From: DATDSR01 sp036517855
GTDB taxonomy: Bacteria; Patescibacteriota; Minisyncoccia; Phycocordibacterales; DATDSR01
Direction: 5' to 3'
Length of the DNA stretch: 6,208 bases
Assembly (NCBI GenBank): GCA_036517855.1
Contig: DATDSR010000029.1
Span: forward strand, 1-6,208
The notes below the pieces were generated by a model, which saw nothing but the letters and a program-made list of their open reading frames with translations, was not told where the DNA came from and made no database searches. The translations under genes were made by a program, and so were the position numbers. Position 1 is the stretch's first letter; each line of letters begins with the position of its first letter. This document shows, in pieces, positions 4,634-6,208 of this stretch.

Positions 4634-5841
4634 TGCTGTTTAATTACAAGGTTATCGATAAGGCGGGTGGGGAGAAGGATGGCAGTATCGATGCCTCGAG
4701 TATCGATGGGGCCATTGCCAACTTACAAAAGCAAGACTTGGTGATTGTCGAGATTAAGCCGGCCATCTCTAGCGCGCCGGCAACGAAGCGGTTCAAGTCT
4801 CTCTTTGGTCGGGTCAAGATGAAGGATATTGTCATCCTATCCCAGCAACTCTCCACGCTGATTGGTGCCAATGTCCCAATTCTCACTACCTTTCGTCTGG
4901 TGGCGAGTGAAACAGAGAGTCCAAACCTTGGGGCCAAGCTTACCGAGGTGGTTGATGATATCCAAGGCGGGACCGCTATATCTGCGGCGCTTGCCAAGCA
5001 CCCGGATGTCTTCTCGGCTTTTTATGTCAGTCTTGTGCGAGCCTCTGAAGAGTCGGGTAAACTGCCCGAGACGTTCAAGTTTTTGGCTGAATATCTCGAG
5101 CGTACATACAGGCTAGTGAGCAAGGCCAAGAACGCCTTGGTCTACCCGATATTTGTTGTTGCGGTCTTTGGATTGGTTATGATATTGATGCTCGTTATCG
5201 TCATTCCCCAGTTAACTGGCATTTTGCTTGAGTCCGGACAGAGTATACCCTTATTCACGCGCGCAATCATTGGCGTAAGCGATTTCTTTGTACATTACGG
5301 TATATTACTGCTCTTCCTGCTAATTGTGCTTGGCATTATCGTCTGGCAGTATTCGCGCACAGTGGCCGGGAAGTATGGTATTGACCGTTTTAAACTTTCA
5401 CTGCCATATCTGGGGGGGCTTTATCGCAAGATGTTTCTTGCCCGCGTAGCCGATAACCTAAATATGATGCTCGAAAGTGGCATCCCTGTTATACGCTCGA
5501 TAGAGGTGACTGCCGATGTGGTGGGGAATGAGGTGTATCGTAAGATAATGCTTGATGTCAGCGACACGGTCAAGGGTGGCGGGTCACTGTCTGAGGCTTT
5601 TGCATCACACAAGGAATTTCCTAGCATTATGGCCCAGATGGCTCGTATCGGAGAAGAGACGGGTAAGCTTGATTATGTGCTGAAGACTCTTAGCCGTTTC
5701 TATACACAGGAAGTGGAGGGCACCATTGATCTATTGGTTGGCCTCATTGAGCCAGTTCTTATCGTTGTGCTAGGCCTTGGTGTGGCAATATTGCTGGCGG
5801 GTATTCTTATGCCCATATACAGTCTTACTGGTGCTATATAA
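4633..5841 (+). CDS. pilC: Type IV pilus inner-membrane platform protein PilC (GspF family)
   Basis: PilC is the integral membrane platform that links PilB and PilT to the growing pilus. The 402-residue protein has the standard layout. A short beta-rich N-terminus (1-45) opening with FNYKVIDKAG comes first, then a first GspF domain (about 63-190) with RASEESGKLPE (136-146) and a membrane helix about 168-193, a second helix about 220-240, and a second GspF domain (about 265-390) with RIGEETGKLD (338-347) and a last helix about 368-394. The duplicated E-x-G-K-L motif marks the two repeats. The ATG overlaps the pilT TAA by one base (TAATG) and no Shine-Dalgarno site lies at the right distance, so translation is probably coupled to pilT. 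The length matches the family. It could be called GspF, but the neighbours argue for PilC. Confidence 0.95.
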   Translation: MLFNYKVIDKAGGEKDGSIDASSIDGAIANLQKQDLVIVEIKPAISSAPATKRFKSLFGRVKMKDIVILSQQLSTLIGANVPILTTFRLVASETESPNLGAKLTEVVDDIQGGTAISAALAKHPDVFSAFYVSLVRASEESGKLPETFKFLAEYLERTYRLVSKAKNALVYPIFVVAVFGLVMILMLVIVIPQLTGILLESGQSIPLFTRAIIGVSDFFVHYGILLLFLLIVLGIIVWQYSRTVAGKYGIDRFKLSLPYLGGLYRKMFLARVADNLNMMLESGIPVIRSIEVTADVVGNEVYRKIMLDVSDTVKGGGSLSEAFASHKEFPSIMAQMARIGEETGKLDYVLKTLSRFYTQEVEGTIDLLVGLIEPVLIVVLGLGVAILLAGILMPIYSLTGAI

Positions 5842-5850
5842 TTATCCACA
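5842..5850. other. Perfect DnaA-box sequence TTATCCACA
   Basis: TTATCCACA begins one base after the pilC stop and lies about 30 bp upstream of the pilin -10 box. It equals the strongest E. coli DnaA box. I saw no second copy in the window, so an origin is not supported. DnaA control of the pilin promoter or chance (a 9-mer on two strands over 6 kb) are the options. Confidence 0.3.
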
Positions 5851-5880
5851 GCCCTCCAGTGTTTAAGCCGTTTCTTGGTA

Positions 5881-5886
5881 TATAAT
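5881..5886 (+). promoter_or_regulatory. Pilin promoter -10 box TATAAT with AT-rich leader
   Basis: A perfect TATAAT lies in the gap between pilC and the pilin. The predicted start is near 5893, giving a 39-nt leader made almost only of A and T with two near-copies of TAACATTA (5894-5901 and 5913-5920) and no Shine-Dalgarno site. No good -35 box is seen at 16-18 bp. A separate promoter fits a pilin that must be made in far larger amounts than the motor proteins. Confidence 0.6.
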
Positions 5887-5931
5887 GCTTTCATAACATT
5901 ATTAGCAATTATTAACATTAGTAATTTACAA

Positions 5932-6208
5932 ATGAAGAAATATAGTAAAGGTTTTACCCTTATCGAGCTCTTGGTGGTTATCGCCATCATCGGCATTCTC
6001 TCGTCAGTCGTGCTCGCGTCCCTCAACACAGCCCGTGTCAAGGCTCGTGACGCCCGCCGCATCTCGGATATCAACAGCCTCCAATTGGCTCTTGAGCTCT
6101 ATAGCAACGATAACAGCGGAAAGTACCCATTGGCCAGTGCCACCTGTAGTGCTACTGTCTTCTATGGCCTTGAAGTTCTTACGTCAGGTACCGCCCCGTA
6201 CATTAGCA
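5932..6208 (+). CDS. Type IV pilin with class III signal peptide (3' end outside window)
   Basis: The first 92 codons of a type IV pilin or pseudopilin are visible and the gene runs off the window end. A short basic leader, MKKYSKG, precedes the prepilin peptidase site G7/F8, so the mature protein starts FTLIELLVVIAIIGIL. E12 is the conserved Glu5 of mature pilins. The hydrophobic helix spans about 8-30, followed by the amphipathic stretch NTARVKARDARRISDINSL and ALELYSNDNSGKYP, a pattern I associate with Patescibacteria pilins. C72 lies in the start of the head domain. After cleavage and N-methylation it would be built into the fibre by PilB and PilC. The ATG is the only one possible before the signal sequence and no ribosome site precedes it. 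Whether it is the major or a minor pilin cannot be decided without the C-terminus. Position and strong -10 favour a major one. Confidence 0.93.
   Translation, partial: MKKYSKGFTLIELLVVIAIIGILSSVVLASLNTARVKARDARRISDINSLQLALELYSNDNSGKYPLASATCSATVFYGLEVLTSGTAPYIS

Noticed and set aside
5700..6074. 124-codon minus-strand frame across the pilC end and pilin start
   Set aside because: It overlaps two well-supported plus-strand genes and the pilin promoter, and resembles no protein.
1..6208. CRISPR array, insertion sequence or replication origin
   Set aside because: There are no regularly spaced repeats, no transposase and no cluster of DnaA boxes (a single copy only).

Overview
The window looks like a chromosomal fragment of a Candidate Phyla Radiation (Patescibacteria) bacterium, probably near Parcubacteria. 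This is inferred from protein style: the PilT variant, a short PilB with a degenerate zinc motif, a MazF/PemK toxin of the IWW...IG...RPVLV...LSQI type, and a pilin with the KARDARR...ALELY...YP pattern. I recognise these from memory of such genomes; no search was run. Several genes lack a Shine-Dalgarno site and have a -10 box placed so that transcription should start at the start codon.

Positions 1-950 are relatively GC-rich. They hold the last 26 codons of an Ala/Pro/Thr-rich protein, then a self-contained unit: a TTGACA promoter (93-120), a ~120-nt leader with strong and mutually exclusive hairpins (127-248), a perfect Shine-Dalgarno site, an unrecognised Trp-rich two-helix membrane protein (249-866), and a rho-independent terminator (913-950). 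The leader is the best candidate for something undescribed. It carries two abutting hairpins with the same self-complementary loop, CCGGAAA, and a 3' arm that can pair with either of two GTCTGA copies.

Positions 951-1514 are more AT-rich and hold a single MazF/PemK-type toxin gene on the minus strand (1068-1466) without a visible antitoxin. A second TTGACA promoter points at its 3' end, and an 11-bp GAAA-loop hairpin lies just past its stop. Its start region is back-to-back with that of pilB, only 48 bp apart, with a small inverted repeat between the two -10 boxes.

Positions 1515-6208 are a type IV pilus cluster on the plus strand: pilB (extension ATPase), a single-domain CheY-like receiver, pilT (retraction ATPase), pilC (inner-membrane platform) and a major-pilin-like gene cut by the window end. 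PilB and PilT would drive assembly and disassembly of the pilin through PilC. The receiver between the two motors is a plausible input for switching or tuning them. The genes are tightly spaced (19 bp, 7 bp, 1-base overlap), and the pilin has its own TATAAT promoter in the 90-bp gap after pilC. Prepilin peptidase, the alignment proteins (PilM/N/O) and a histidine kinase are not in the window.
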